64,000 nt of DNA from Nitrosomonas sp. (GTDB taxonomy: Bacteria; Pseudomonadota; Gammaproteobacteria; Burkholderiales; Nitrosomonadaceae), in assembly GCA_028577615.1 (NCBI GenBank), contig JAJSDU010000013.1:1-64000 (forward strand), given 5' to 3'. Positions 38,568 through 46,737 of this stretch are shown here, one piece after another (position 1 is the stretch's first letter; every line of letters begins with the position of its first letter). A program made the translations under genes and the position numbers. The notes beneath the pieces were generated by a model, which was given only the letters and a program-made list of their open reading frames with translations, was not told the origin of the DNA and searched no databases.

Positions 38568-39200
38568 ATGCGCAATGAAAAAATAATGCTGACGCTATGC
38601 CTGATGATCATGAGCGCTTCCAGTTTCGCCATTGTCAATTTCAGCACCAGCACCGGCGCGCTGGTCATGCGCGACGTGGTGGTGGACGATACCACCGTCT
38701 ATGACAGCGTAACGCTGCAACTGAATCTGGCCAACGGGACTTTTACCATTCTGGATGCAACGTTGAAAGATACTTCTTTTTCAAAAAATGTCATTGATTC
38801 AGTTGCGGAAAATGGTTTAAAGGTCGACTTCTATGGCTGTGCATTGACAGGAAAGAATCAAATTACGTGCATGACAAAAATTGTTGCAATAAACGACAAT
38901 TTGCTAATGCATGTGAATATTCTTCAGATACCTAATGTAAATGGTGGTAGTCGATTATGGGACAACTTAAGCAATGAGTACAGTCCATCTACAGCAGTTG
39001 CTCTTGATAAAACAAGTACGGCTAATCTACAATTTAATTTGATTCAAGGAATACCTGTAGAAGTAAAATTTATTTATAACAGCATAAAATCTAACGCGGA
39101 ATCTATTTCCATTTTTCAACCACAATTTTATTTTAACTGCGGCTATAACATATATAGCTGTACTTTTTTAAATGGAAACTTCACAGATATAGACTTTTAA
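38568..39200 (+). CDS. Secreted hypothetical protein, compositionally mosaic
   Basis: 210 residues with an N-terminal signal peptide (IMLTLCLMIMSASSFA). The first 65 residues after it (VMRDVVVDDTTVYDSVTLQL, then NLANGTFTILDA) resemble a short beta-rich repeat found in many exported betaproteobacterial proteins, and are GC-rich. From about base 38770 onward the DNA turns AT-rich (many AAT, ATT and TTA codons) and the protein lacks recognisable features, apart from four cysteines. This looks like a fusion of a native 5' part with foreign DNA. Function unknown. Confidence 0.55.
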   Translation: MRNEKIMLTLCLMIMSASSFAIVNFSTSTGALVMRDVVVDDTTVYDSVTLQLNLANGTFTILDATLKDTSFSKNVIDSVAENGLKVDFYGCALTGKNQITCMTKIVAINDNLLMHVNILQIPNVNGGSRLWDNLSNEYSPSTAVALDKTSTANLQFNLIQGIPVEVKFIYNSIKSNAESISIFQPQFYFNCGYNIYSCTFLNGNFTDIDF

Positions 39201-39231
39201 TCCAATCGGATTCGTATAACCCGCATACATG

Positions 39232-39298
39232 CCCGATTAGCCTGTCAACACCAAATAGAAATGTCCGATTAGCTTTGCGTAATCGGGCTTTTGTGCCA
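39232..39298 (+). repeat. Cassette-bounding direct repeat, copy 1 (plus partial copy)
   Basis: The 35 bases from 39264 (TCCGATTAGC, TTGCGTAATCGGGC, TTTGTGCCA) match copies at 39745 and 40549. A partial copy, CCCGATTAGCCTG, precedes it at 39232. It contains CCGATTA and TAATCGG as an inverted pair. It separates the secreted protein gene from the MNT/HEPN module. Confidence 0.7.
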
Positions 39299-39406
39299 CG
39301 CTCCGGGAGGATACAGGCAAAATGGGCTGCAGCTTTTTGATTTTTACAATTGAGCCTGTTATGCTCGATTAACTTCTCTCTGTATATCACACTCAGTAAC
39401 GCACCG

Positions 39407-39697
39407 ATGCGACCGTCAATTGCCCTGAATCTCAACCGGAATGCCGTCCGCGAGACGGTGGGCCGCTTTCGCGCGGCAAACCTGCGTGTATTCGGATCAG
39501 TGGTTCGTGGCACAGACAAAGAGGGCAGCGATCTCGACCTGCTGGTTGACGCCCTTCCTGGCGCAACATTGTTTGATCTCGGCGGATTGCAGATTGAGCT
39601 GGAAGATCTGCTGGGTGTTCACGTCGATTTGTTAACGCCCGGTGACCTGCCAGCGAAATTTCGTAACCGGGTACTGGCTGAAGCGTGTCCCGTATAG
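39407..39697 (+). CDS. mntA: MNT-type nucleotidyltransferase antitoxin
   Basis: 96 residues from ATG 39407; the frame extends to 39350 but the family start is MRPSIALNLNRN. The minimal nucleotidyltransferase core is clear: VFGSVVRGTDKEGSDLDLLVD (GSxxRG...DxDL) followed by VDLLTPGDLP. Such MNT proteins neutralise HEPN ribonuclease toxins by AMPylation of a tyrosine. It looks complete, but its partner gene immediately downstream is cut short, so the module is inactive as a toxin-antitoxin pair. Confidence 0.85.
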   Translation: MRPSIALNLNRNAVRETVGRFRAANLRVFGSVVRGTDKEGSDLDLLVDALPGATLFDLGGLQIELEDLLGVHVDLLTPGDLPAKFRNRVLAEACPV

Positions 39698-39753
39698 GAA
39701 TGAATCGTCTCTCCGACTATCTCGATCACATGCGCTCGCGTAGACCCGATTAG
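39685..39753 (+). pseudogene. hepT: HEPN toxin remnant (N-terminal end only)
   Basis: Starting at GTG 39685 (overlapping the mntA stop) or ATG 39700, the frame reads MNRLSDYLDHMRSRRPD and stops at 39751-39753. RLxDYLDHM is the usual beginning of HepT-like (DUF86) HEPN proteins, which are about 115 residues long. The stop lies within the direct repeat (CCCGATTAG), so the gene is truncated exactly where the repeat starts. The Rx4-6H catalytic motif is lost. Confidence 0.65.
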
Positions 39754-39793
39754 CCTTGCGTAATCGGATATTCGTGCCAATCGGACTTCCATG
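39745..39793 (+). repeat. Cassette-bounding direct repeat, copy 2
   Basis: 49 bp: CCGATTAGCCTTGCGTAATC followed by GGATATTCGTGCCAATCGG and ACTTCCATG. It agrees with the copy at 40549-40597 at roughly 42 of 49 positions. It contains a CCGATTA/TAATCGG hairpin and a third related motif, CAATCGG. It truncates hepT and precedes the ParDE pair. Confidence 0.75.
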
Positions 39794-39937
39794 CTACACA
39801 ACCTGGATGCCAGGTTACGCTTCGCTAGCCCGGTCTACACGCTCTGTTTTTTTGAAAGGTTTTCAAAGTAACCAGATCATAATAATGCTATAGTTATCCA
39901 ATGGTAATACCTTTTAATATTTTTTATTAACACTGCT

Positions 39938-40210
39938 ATGGCGACATCAATCAAACTCGACGAAGACCTGAAAAATCGAATTCAGCATCTGGCGAATCGG
40001 CGTCATCGTTCCGCACACTGGATTATGCGCGAAGCGATACGTGAGTATATTGAACGTGAGGAAGCAAGAGAAAGCTTTAAACAGGAAGCTTTGGAATCCT
40101 GGACGGCTTATCAGGAAACCGGGAAGCATCTTACCGGTCAGGAAGTACGTAATTGGTTAAAAACCTGGGGAACTGAGAAAGAAACAAAAGCACCTTCATG
40201 CCACGAGTAA
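39938..40210 (+). CDS. Ribbon-helix-helix antitoxin (CopG/ParD/RelB-like)
   Basis: 90 residues. The N-terminal ribbon-helix-helix is ATSIKLDEDLKNRIQHLANR followed by RSAHWIMREAIREYIERE; the C-terminal half (about 45-90) should wrap the toxin. It binds its own promoter and neutralises the toxin. The last 13 bases overlap the toxin gene, the usual arrangement. Confidence 0.85.
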   Translation: MATSIKLDEDLKNRIQHLANRRHRSAHWIMREAIREYIEREEARESFKQEALESWTAYQETGKHLTGQEVRNWLKTWGTEKETKAPSCHE

Positions 40211-40494
40211 TGATTACTGAAGGCGCGGTAGCAGGGTTGGAGCGCTGCCGTTTGTTTTTAGCGGATAAAAATCCTCAGGCGGTATTGAAAGCTGCTCAAA
40301 CTATCGAACAAAAACTTGCTATTCTGGAAACTGATCCGAGAATAGGTCGGCCGCTTGACGATTTTCCTGAACTGCGAGAATTGGTTATTCCTTTTGGGGA
40401 TTCAGGTTATGTGCTCCTTTATCGCTTTGATGAAAACAGCAACTCAGTTGATGTACTTGCTTTCAGACATCAGAAAGAAGCAGGGTATGAATAA
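40198..40494 (+). CDS. RelE/ParE superfamily toxin
   Basis: 98 residues. ParE/RelE fold features: an N-terminal helix pair with GLERCRLFLADKNPQAVLKA, then LAILETDPRIGRPLDDFPEL, IPFGDSGYVLLYRFDENSNS and VLAFRHQKEAGY. The R-H near the end and the DPxxGRP element are typical. Whether it poisons gyrase (ParE) or cleaves mRNA (RelE) cannot be told. The frame is intact, so this is the one apparently complete toxin-antitoxin pair in the region. Confidence 0.85.
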   Translation: MPRVMITEGAVAGLERCRLFLADKNPQAVLKAAQTIEQKLAILETDPRIGRPLDDFPELRELVIPFGDSGYVLLYRFDENSNSVDVLAFRHQKEAGYE

Positions 40495-40548
40495 AACTGT
40501 ATGCATAATCGGTTTTTTTCAATCAATTCGTATCGAAAGGCTGTGTAG

Positions 40549-40597
40549 TCCGATTAGCCTTGTGTAATCGGGCATTCGTGTCAATCGGGCTTTCATG
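40549..40597 (+). repeat. Cassette-bounding direct repeat, copy 3
   Basis: 49 bp closely matching 39745-39793, with CCGATTA, TAATCGG and CAATCGG in the same order and spacing. It ends 2 bases from the stop codon of the oppositely oriented YdjM-like gene and closes the ParDE module. Confidence 0.75.
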
Positions 40598-40599
40598 GT

Positions 40600-41682
40600 C
40601 TAATCGATATAAAACAGACCACGCTGACGCTGCATGCGCCAGCCGGTTTCACCTTCCTGTCGGCAGATGCCGTAGCGGAATGACGGCGGCAGTGGCGGAA
40701 ATTCAAAACGCAGATCGTAAAACCAGTAGCACAGTCTGCGGTCGTTTTCTTCCACCCGTTCGAGCACGGGAAAGGCTGAGAATGCGCGGAAAGATTCGAA
40801 TGCCGGTGCATTCCAGGCGTCACGGATCACATCCCGACGGTGCGGATCGTCGCCGAACTGATGATAATCAGTCCATGCGTTTTTTGTGACGGGCCGGTAC
40901 GCCGCCGCGATTTTCCGCCATGGCCATAAATCCGCTGCCGATTCATGACCGGATAACGGTGCTGTTTTGCGCAGATGAACCCGTGCGACGTGGTAATTGC
41001 CATTGTGCCGGACGATCAGTTTCCAGTGAAAAGGGGAGAGCGGTTGCGGCAGTACACTGACTATCGCAGAGTGCAATGCATGGGCTTTCACATAATACTG
41101 CGCCACCGCGATAGCCTGATGATGTAAGGTCGACAGAAAGAAAACATAAATGCTCAGTCCGGTCAATGCAGCCACTGCGGTTGCCCGCTGGTGGGGATAA
41201 AGCCAGGATGCAACCAGTCCCGCGATGATGATCAGACTGAACCAGGGATCGATGACAAAAACCAGCGGAAAGGAATAACGTTCGGTCGAAAGCGGCGCGA
41301 ACAGCATCAGGCCATACGATGTGATCAGATCGCCCGCGATATGAATGGCCAGTCCAAGACAGGCCGGAATGAAAAACAAACGCCATGCATAGGGACGGAA
41401 TAATTGCGCGAGGCATTGCGCCAGCAGCCAGGCCCATAGCGGGAGCAATATCAGCGAATGCGTCGGTCCCTGGTGCCAGTTCAGATACACGATAGTGTCG
41501 ATGAGCCGCAATGCAAAATCGATATCGGGAAAAGCAGCAGCGACAAATCCGGTGGCGATTTTCAGCCGCAGTGGCAGCGCGGGAGATAGTTGTTGATGAG
41601 CCGGCGGTATTGTCTGTCGCGATCGCCGGGTGGCGGCGCGAACCAGCAGGGCGCCGCTCAGCGCATGCGTCAGCGGATCCAT
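40600..41682 (-). CDS. YdjM-type metal-dependent hydrolase membrane protein (DUF457)
   Basis: 360 residues. N-terminal MDPLTHALSGALLVRA and FPDIDFALRL...NWHQGPTHSLILLPLWA carry the His/Asp residues of the LexA-binding, inner-membrane-associated putative hydrolase family (YdjM/YvsG/YfhO-like), with about six membrane helices up to residue 205, including GLAIHIAGDLITSYGLML. The C-terminal 150 residues are soluble and perhaps face the periplasm. The biochemical role is unknown. It overlaps nothing and lies 3 bases downstream of the TetR gene end, so the two are probably co-transcribed. Confidence 0.78.
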   Translation of the reverse strand: MDPLTHALSGALLVRAATRRSRQTIPPAHQQLSPALPLRLKIATGFVAAAFPDIDFALRLIDTIVYLNWHQGPTHSLILLPLWAWLLAQCLAQLFRPYAWRLFFIPACLGLAIHIAGDLITSYGLMLFAPLSTERYSFPLVFVIDPWFSLIIIAGLVASWLYPHQRATAVAALTGLSIYVFFLSTLHHQAIAVAQYYVKAHALHSAIVSVLPQPLSPFHWKLIVRHNGNYHVARVHLRKTAPLSGHESAADLWPWRKIAAAYRPVTKNAWTDYHQFGDDPHRRDVIRDAWNAPAFESFRAFSAFPVLERVEENDRRLCYWFYDLRFEFPPLPPSFRYGICRQEGETGWRMQRQRGLFYID

Positions 41683-41685
41683 TGT

Positions 41686-42429
41686 TTACTGTGGATTTGC
41701 GCGGTTTTCCATGGGGGAGGATTCCTGAGCCGGGGTTAAGTTTGATGCAAATGTCCCGGAAGCGCTTGCAGCATTTACCGGGAGAAGCCGGGGTTCTATT
41801 TCCGGACTGGAGTGCGCGTCGGATGTATCGTCCGTATGGCGGTGCGCAGCACCGTATACGGTATGGTCCAGAATTTCAGCCAGTTGCAGTTTTTGCGCCA
41901 GAAAGTCGCTGGTTTTCTGCGATCCGGGAGATTCGTCGAACATCCAGTATGTGAATGTCGCCAGGTATATCGTGGTCAAGGCGGTTTCTTCCAGTGCGCG
42001 GCGTATAAATGTAGCGTCACGTTTTGCCGCTTCGCGTATCCACTGCACCGTGCGGCTTATCCGCATGATTGCGGGAATTTGTATATGAATATGACCCGGC
42101 TCCAGCTTTGAGCCGATCATTTGCCGTATCACCATGCGGTGATCGGCCATGGCGCCGAGCCATGCCATGATCAGCCGATGCAGGCGCTCACGTGATGGCA
42201 TCGCATGAAAGTCATTCTGTTCTACCGCTTTAAGCATGATGCCATCAATACGATCAAACCAGGCGTCAATTAAATCTTCTTTTTCACGGAAATGCGCACG
42301 GATATCATCCAGTGTAATATTGAGTTCCGCCGCAATATCGAATAACCGGACAGCTTCCCAGGATGAGCGTTCGGCAATGGCAACAGCTGTGGTGACAATG
42401 GTTTCGCGGAGATTGTTGTGTCCGATCAT
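41686..42429 (-). CDS. TetR-family transcriptional regulator
   Basis: 247 residues from ATG 42429, which has an excellent ribosome site GGAGG 8 bases upstream; the frame is open to 42507. The N-terminal helix-turn-helix is RLFDIAAELNITLDDIRAHF followed by REKEDLIDAWFDRID, the standard TetR arrangement. The ligand domain runs to about residue 185, and about 60 residues of low-complexity, Ser/Pro/Asn-rich tail follow. It is in line with the YdjM-like gene and may regulate it. Confidence 0.85.
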   Translation of the reverse strand: MIGHNNLRETIVTTAVAIAERSSWEAVRLFDIAAELNITLDDIRAHFREKEDLIDAWFDRIDGIMLKAVEQNDFHAMPSRERLHRLIMAWLGAMADHRMVIRQMIGSKLEPGHIHIQIPAIMRISRTVQWIREAAKRDATFIRRALEETALTTIYLATFTYWMFDESPGSQKTSDFLAQKLQLAEILDHTVYGAAHRHTDDTSDAHSSPEIEPRLLPVNAASASGTFASNLTPAQESSPMENRANPQ

Positions 42430-43160
42430 GATTGAATCCTCCAGAATAGGATGCTGCATCAGCCAAAATATGAAAATGCACGCTTGCTGTTGTTGGTTTG
42501 CCCGCATCTGAAGCTTGGTCGTTGAGCATCCTTGATACGGTAATATTATGATTTGATGCGCGATGCAGCCATTTGCCAGTGAAAACTATAGCATAAAAGC
42601 CGAATGCGGACGCAACAGGAAAATACGCCATGTAAATCGGCTGACAGGTTGTTCAACAGAAAACAGGATTACGCTGAGATGAGTTCGATGATTTTTTTGC
42701 CTGGTGTAATGCGTGTGATAAAAATTTTGAAAGCACAGTTTTTGTCCACAAAAACTGTGGATAACTTTGTGGATAGAATGTAGTTTCAATCAATAACCTG
42801 CCTTTATATAACGGGATTTTCTAATCCGATTAATTTTTATGCTGAATAAAAGTCATTATTATTCATGTAGTTATCATAACATCCAGTGTTTATGGGGAAT
42901 TTGCATTGAATTGTACGGATACTTCCTGAAATTGTGGATGATTCGCGGTTGTCAAGCATTTTTTAAAAAATAAAAAATGTTATGTTTCACACATTGTTAA
43001 ACATAATAATTCATCCATTACCGAATTAAATGCGCTAATAGGCTGTTGTTTATCGTTTTACATTCTTTGTCCAGGTTTTTTATTTTGCCGGGCATTTTAT
43101 TTTTATGTGTATTGTCCGTAAAATTACTGTTTTAAATTTTGCTGTGGTGTTATTCATTAC
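42430..43160. other. 730-bp AT-rich intergenic region with DnaA-box-like cluster
   Basis: No plausible protein gene. The part from about 42700 to 43140 is strongly AT-rich. DnaA-box-like sites: TTGTCCACA at 42742-42750, TGTGGATAA (perfect TTATCCACA on the other strand) at 42756-42764, TGTGGATAG at 42768-42776 and TGTGGATGA at 42933-42941. An A/T palindrome, CATTTTTTA and TAAAAAATG, lies at 42958-42980. No replication gene (dnaA, dnaN, parAB, mnmG) is adjacent. Confidence 0.55.
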
Positions 43161-45014
43161 ATGCTGAATGTTCAGTCGTTAACCTTCCTTCAGTGCGGTA
43201 CGGCATTGCTGCAAGACTGCAATCTACAGGTTTTTTCCGGGGAGCGCGTGGGCCTGGTCGGCAAAAACGGGTGCGGAAAATCAACTTTGTTTCGCCTGAT
43301 TCGCGGCGCAGTCAAACCGGATACGGGTGATGTGAATTTACAGACCGGTAAGACCATTGCATATGTCGAACAGGAAATTATCAGCTCTGATCAGACTGTG
43401 CTTGATTTTGTCCTGGATGGTGATATTGAATTACGCCAACTGGAACATATCCTGGGGCAGGAAGCGCACGATACCGCGTGGTTTGAAGCGCAGCAGCGCT
43501 ATGAAGCGATTGACGGCTATGGCGCGCAGGCGCGCGCCGCGCAGTTATTGAACGGGCTCGGTTTCGCCAGTGATGCATTGCGGCAGCCGGTCAGCGCGTT
43601 TTCCGGCGGCTGGCGCATGCGCTTGAATCTGGCGCGTGCATTGATGCATCGCGCGGATTTGCTGCTACTGGATGAACCGACCAATCATCTGGATCTCGAA
43701 GCCATTATCTGGCTTGAACACTATCTGGTGCGTTATCCGGGCAGTTTCATTGTCGTTTCACATGACAGGGAATTTCTCAATGCCTGTACCGAAAGGATCG
43801 CACATGTGAATAATCGCCGGATTGATGTTTATACCGGTAATTATGATGATTTTGAGCGCGCGCATGCCGAACGCCTGCAACAGCACGCGCAGGCCTATCA
43901 GCAACAGCAGAAGCAGATTGCGCACATGGAGGATTTTGTTCGCCGGTTTCGCGCCAAGGCGACCAAGGCAAAGCAGGCACAGAGCCGCGTCAAGGCTTTG
44001 GAGCGGCTGACACGAATCACACCGGCGCAGATGGAAAACGGTTATTTTGAATTAAAATTTGACGCACCCGAGCATAGTCCAGATGTGCTGTTGCGGATGA
44101 ACGATGTCGCTTTTGGCTATAGCGGCAAGCCGGTGCTGGAGAAGATTCAATTGATCCTGCGGGCTGGCGCGCGGATTGCGCTGCTGGGACCCAACGGCGC
44201 GGGTAAATCAACATTAATCAAGCTGCTTACGGGGGAAATCAGTCCTGATTCCGGTACCGTGGAATCCGCGCGGGAGGTCAGTGTCGGCTATTTTGCGCAG
44301 CATCAGCTTGAGCATCTGGACAGTAATGCTACGCCGTTGCAGCATATGGCGCGTCTGGCGCCGGCGCAGACAGAGCTTGAGTTGCGCAACTTTCTGGGTC
44401 GTTTTGGCATGGGTGGAGATGCTGAAAATCGACCTGCAGGTACATTTTCAGGCGGAGAAAAAAGCCGTCTTGCGCTGGCATTACTGGCATGGCGGAAACC
44501 ACATGTATTATTGCTTGACGAACCCACCAATCATCTCGATCTCGATATGCGCGACGCCCTGACGTTTGCGTTGGATGCTTATGCCGGCGCTGTGGTGCTA
44601 GTGTCGCATGATCGCAGTCTGGTGCGCGCGGTCGCGGATGAACTTTGGCTGGTCGCGGATGGCCGGGTGCGAGTGTTTGACGGTGATCTGGATGATTATA
44701 AAGACTGGATCGAAAACCGGCGCATGGAAGAAGCTGTGCAATCACGCGTGGTCATGAATAAAACAGGACAAAAGCCAGCGGCGCGTTCAAACAGGAAAGC
44801 GTTGCTGTCCAAACAGTCAAAACTGGAAACCGCCATGAATGCTGCACAAAAGGAATTGGCCGAAGCGAGCCGTCAATTGGCTGATCCGGCAACCTATACG
44901 CAACGAACGCGCGGCGAGATCGACCAGCTTAACGCGGCGTATCATGCGCTGAAAACGAGAATCGACGCACTGGAAGAAGACTGGCTTGAACTGGAAATGG
45001 CGCTGGAAGAATAA
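43161..45014 (+). CDS. ABC-F family ATPase (YheS/Uup type)
   Basis: 617 residues with two ATPase domains and no membrane segments. Domain 1: Walker A GKNGCGKST, signature SGGWRMRLNLARAL, Walker B LLLDEPTNHLD. Linker rich in Gln/Lys (about 225-290). Domain 2: GPNGAGKST, SGGEKSRLALALL, LLLDEPTNHLDLD. The C-terminal 80 residues form a coiled coil. The sequence is closest to the YheS subgroup by eye. ABC-F proteins bind the ribosomal E site and relieve stalled translation. It stands alone after the AT-rich gap. Confidence 0.9.
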   Translation: MLNVQSLTFLQCGTALLQDCNLQVFSGERVGLVGKNGCGKSTLFRLIRGAVKPDTGDVNLQTGKTIAYVEQEIISSDQTVLDFVLDGDIELRQLEHILGQEAHDTAWFEAQQRYEAIDGYGAQARAAQLLNGLGFASDALRQPVSAFSGGWRMRLNLARALMHRADLLLLDEPTNHLDLEAIIWLEHYLVRYPGSFIVVSHDREFLNACTERIAHVNNRRIDVYTGNYDDFERAHAERLQQHAQAYQQQQKQIAHMEDFVRRFRAKATKAKQAQSRVKALERLTRITPAQMENGYFELKFDAPEHSPDVLLRMNDVAFGYSGKPVLEKIQLILRAGARIALLGPNGAGKSTLIKLLTGEISPDSGTVESAREVSVGYFAQHQLEHLDSNATPLQHMARLAPAQTELELRNFLGRFGMGGDAENRPAGTFSGGEKSRLALALLAWRKPHVLLLDEPTNHLDLDMRDALTFALDAYAGAVVLVSHDRSLVRAVADELWLVADGRVRVFDGDLDDYKDWIENRRMEEAVQSRVVMNKTGQKPAARSNRKALLSKQSKLETAMNAAQKELAEASRQLADPATYTQRTRGEIDQLNAAYHALKTRIDALEEDWLELEMALEE

Positions 45015-45077
45015 ATAATTAAATGCCCGCAGTCTCTCTCTGGCGGACAGCAGACGGTTCCGGAGCCAGCCGCCTTA

Positions 45078-46604
45078 TTATAACGCCGTGCGTACACGAT
45101 AAGTCAGTATCGTCTGGCTTTCAGCCGGTATTTCGATTTGCCATTCGGCAAGGTGCGAAGCAACTTTCTGGTGAGGCAGCGACGCCGAGAGCATGTGCCA
45201 GTCACCCGGCACCGGTTCACGTACAATCACCGTTACTGTTTCTTTTTTTGCATTACTCAGAATAATTTGATGTGCCGTTTCAAATTGGCGGGTCGTTTGG
45301 TCGGGTGAGGGGATTTTCTTGAAGTCGGTCTGCTTTTTCTCGGCGGAAACATCAAATGCCTGTCCCAGCTTGAGTTGTGCGGTTGCATTATTCGCCGTGT
45401 GATTCATTCTGTCTTCGCCGATAAAATGAATATCGCCCTGTGGATCAGCCTGATAGGCGCGTACAATGCCTCCGGGCAGCGGAATGCCGAGACCGGTGCC
45501 TGTATTGTTGAAACTGACATAACTATCAACCGCCTGTTTTTGCGTGGATGACTGGTAATGGCTTGAATAATAGTGGCTTTGTCCTTCCATGATAAATTGC
45601 TTTTTAACCGGAACGCCACGTGCCGACAGAAACGAGACCTGCACGGTCTGATTGTCGCGCAAAGTAATTTTTTCCGGCAGGATATAGCGATGCAGCTCAA
45701 AATGCGGTTCGGTCGCCATGTCGGCATAAGTCGCGGCGCTCAATGTTTCGACTTCTCTGCCGAACCGCTTGGCGGCAGGGGCTCTGGCAGGGTCGATCTG
45801 GTTGATCTCCCCGGCGATCAACTGTGTTTTTGCTTGATGAAAATCAATGCCGCTCTGGTTTGTTAAAGCGGCAAAGCCGGTCAGACTGGCATGACGTTCA
45901 TCAGAATCAAGTTCCAGAATATAGTCCGCCTGCCAGGATAGTCCATGCGTTAGATAAGTCAATTCCAGATCATGTCGGGAGTGACTGCCGGATGCCGTAT
46001 TCAGCAAGATGTGCATGGCCGGTTTGTCGTGCAGGTTCGGTGGGATGGCTGGATAGGCGATACGGCCCGGTATGTCTGTTTCGATACGGTCGGCAAATCT
46101 GAGTACCACTCCACCGTCTGTGGATAACAAGGTTGCCGGTTCGCGGGTTTCTTCTCCTGTAACAGGATGGGCGCGAATGACGGTAATTGTTTCGCCGATA
46201 TGGCTTTCAAGCAGATTCTGAGGCGTTAATCGCTTCAAATCAAAGTGCTGGGAAAGCACCTGGAAATGCCCTGGGTGCTTGAGGTGTCTCAGCCAGGCTG
46301 TTTCCGATCTGATTCCGGAGGCTATGTCCTGCCAGACAAGCCGGGTGCGGCCGTTGTCCAGAGTCAGACTGCGTGTATCCTTGATCAGCGCCAGATTGGA
46401 CTGGTACAGTGATATGGCGAGGCTTGTCTGATCGGAATGTGCGGCTGTTTTTTCGGCGGCAGCCTGCGCATTGTTCGTCCAGTTGACCGCCGAGAGTGCA
46501 GTGACGAACGCAATAAATAACCGGTATCGATTGAAAAACTGCTTTGATCTCGCACGATTAAGCGTTTCCTGGAGATTACCTGCGGCAAAATACGTTTTCA
46601 TCAT
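45078..46604 (-). CDS. DUF4139 domain secreted protein
   Basis: 508 residues with an N-terminal hydrophobic signal (RLFIAFVTALSAVNW, cleavage near AQAAA). The body matches the DUF4139 family: LAISLYQSNLALIKDTRSLTL, then ELTYLTHGLSWQADYILELD and the terminal IPAESQTILTYRVRTA. These periplasmic or outer-membrane proteins are beta-rich and uncharacterised. The long N-terminal extension before the hydrophobic stretch makes a start at a later Met possible, but none is near. It is downstream of the coiled-coil gene in the same orientation with a 133-bp gap. Confidence 0.75.
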   Translation of the reverse strand: MMKTYFAAGNLQETLNRARSKQFFNRYRLFIAFVTALSAVNWTNNAQAAAEKTAAHSDQTSLAISLYQSNLALIKDTRSLTLDNGRTRLVWQDIASGIRSETAWLRHLKHPGHFQVLSQHFDLKRLTPQNLLESHIGETITVIRAHPVTGEETREPATLLSTDGGVVLRFADRIETDIPGRIAYPAIPPNLHDKPAMHILLNTASGSHSRHDLELTYLTHGLSWQADYILELDSDERHASLTGFAALTNQSGIDFHQAKTQLIAGEINQIDPARAPAAKRFGREVETLSAATYADMATEPHFELHRYILPEKITLRDNQTVQVSFLSARGVPVKKQFIMEGQSHYYSSHYQSSTQKQAVDSYVSFNNTGTGLGIPLPGGIVRAYQADPQGDIHFIGEDRMNHTANNATAQLKLGQAFDVSAEKKQTDFKKIPSPDQTTRQFETAHQIILSNAKKETVTVIVREPVPGDWHMLSASLPHQKVASHLAEWQIEIPAESQTILTYRVRTAL

Positions 46605-46737
46605 ATACGCTCCTGTTTCGGTTTCTTGCGGGGAAGTGCTAATAATGCTTTAACAGGCAGTGCAATATCAAGTTGTTATTCGCGGTTAATCCGCAAGGCA
46701 GAAGAACTCAGGCAGCAGGGACAAAGGAACAGCAGGA

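Noticed and set aside
39264-40597. Integron attC sites
   Set aside because: The repeats have an inverted pair but lack the RYYYAAC/GTTRRRY core sites, and no integrase gene is in the window; I describe them only as direct repeats.
42958-42980. A/T palindrome CATTTTTTA/TAAAAAATG as an intrinsic terminator
   Set aside because: The stem has almost no GC pairs and no gene ends nearby; more likely part of the AT-rich tract.
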